Below, piece after piece: positions 63,704 through 64,000 of a DNA stretch of 64,000 nucleotides. Numbering within the stretch: position 1 is the stretch's first letter; every line of letters starts with the position of its first letter. A program made the position numbers and the translations under genes. The notes under the pieces were generated by a model. That model saw nothing but the letters and a program-made list of their open reading frames with translations, ran no database searches and was not told the DNA's origin. Origin of the DNA: Prostheceraeus crozeri (lineage: Eukaryota > Platyhelminthes > Polycladida > Euryleptidae); assembly GCA_907163375.1 (NCBI GenBank), contig CAJQUW010010268.1, forward strand, positions 2,501-66,500, in the 5' to 3' direction.

Positions 63704-64000
63704 TTGACACAGTTCTCAACGTAGCACTTTGAACGCCAATCGGTTGAGTTTTCGCTATCTTGTCATGGGTGGCATCTAAACATCTCCATTGCAAAACGCT
63801 TGTGAATCACGGCTTGCTTCAGGCCTTTGTGAAATCTCGTCTAGCCTCAGTAACTCAGGGCTGGCAACGTCTATCGTTTGTCATTGTAACTTGGTAAAAA
63901 TGAGAGGATTACTGCAGGCATTGACGTCAAACCTTTTCGCATCATAGGGTAACCAGTCTTTACTGAAAGCAAAGTTGGTTATTGAAAGCACGGTGATTGT
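63704..64000 (+). other. right window edge, no feature recognised
   Basis: Mixed-composition sequence. CTTTACTGAAAGCAAAG near the end partly repeats CTTTTCACTGAAAGCAAGC at about 63547, again followed by GTTATTGAAAGCACGG. A dispersed TGAAAGCA motif is therefore present, but no gene or RNA is evident. Confidence 0.35.

Noticed and set aside
57954-64000. tRNA or rRNA genes in the right flank
   Set aside because: No A-box/B-box pair with cloverleaf and no conserved rRNA core was seen.

Overview
The window is eukaryotic, almost certainly animal, nuclear DNA. The evidence is a 56-kb block of tandem satellite, a decayed pogo/Tigger-type DNA transposon, GA microsatellites, an AT-rich background and no operon-like gene packing. 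An arthropod is my best guess, but nothing in the sequence proves it. No intact, recognisable host gene is present.

Layout. Positions 1-1604 are a left flank with two small unrecognised minus-strand ORFs, microsatellites, a patch of degenerate ~20-bp repeats and an imperfect hairpin just outside the array. About 1605-57953 is one uninterrupted head-to-tail satellite of a 172-bp monomer (about 328 units by length), all in one orientation. The + strand of the monomer is about 70% A+C and only 7-8% G. Because 172 is 1 mod 3 and the monomer has only two + strand stops, the array yields a cascade of overlapping ~96-codon ORFs in all three frames. These are by-products of the repeat, not genes. Superimposed on the monomers are multi-monomer (higher-order) duplications: five units of 2.05-3.08 kb at 7.6-20.6 kb, a ~2.35-kb pair 3780 bp apart at 39-45 kb with three base differences, and a 2596/4320-bp series at 45-56 kb with very few differences.

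The right flank (57954-64000) holds a ~400-bp foldback repeat, an AT-rich stretch, a pogo/Tigger transposase pseudogene (60368-61916) with three 'CTATAACGAAC'-type repeats upstream, a G/purine-rich ~180-bp direct dimer, and a promoter-like cluster near 63.1 kb with CRE-like, TATA, initiator-like and splice-donor-like motifs.

Biological reading. A monomer close to nucleosome length, higher-order units and lack of insertions fit a centromeric or other heterochromatic satellite under active unequal exchange. The neighbouring transposon belongs to the superfamily that gave rise to the centromere protein CENP-B, but this copy is dead and the monomer has no recognisable CENP-B box, so a link is only a hypothesis. 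The very similar long copies could also be partly an assembly effect.
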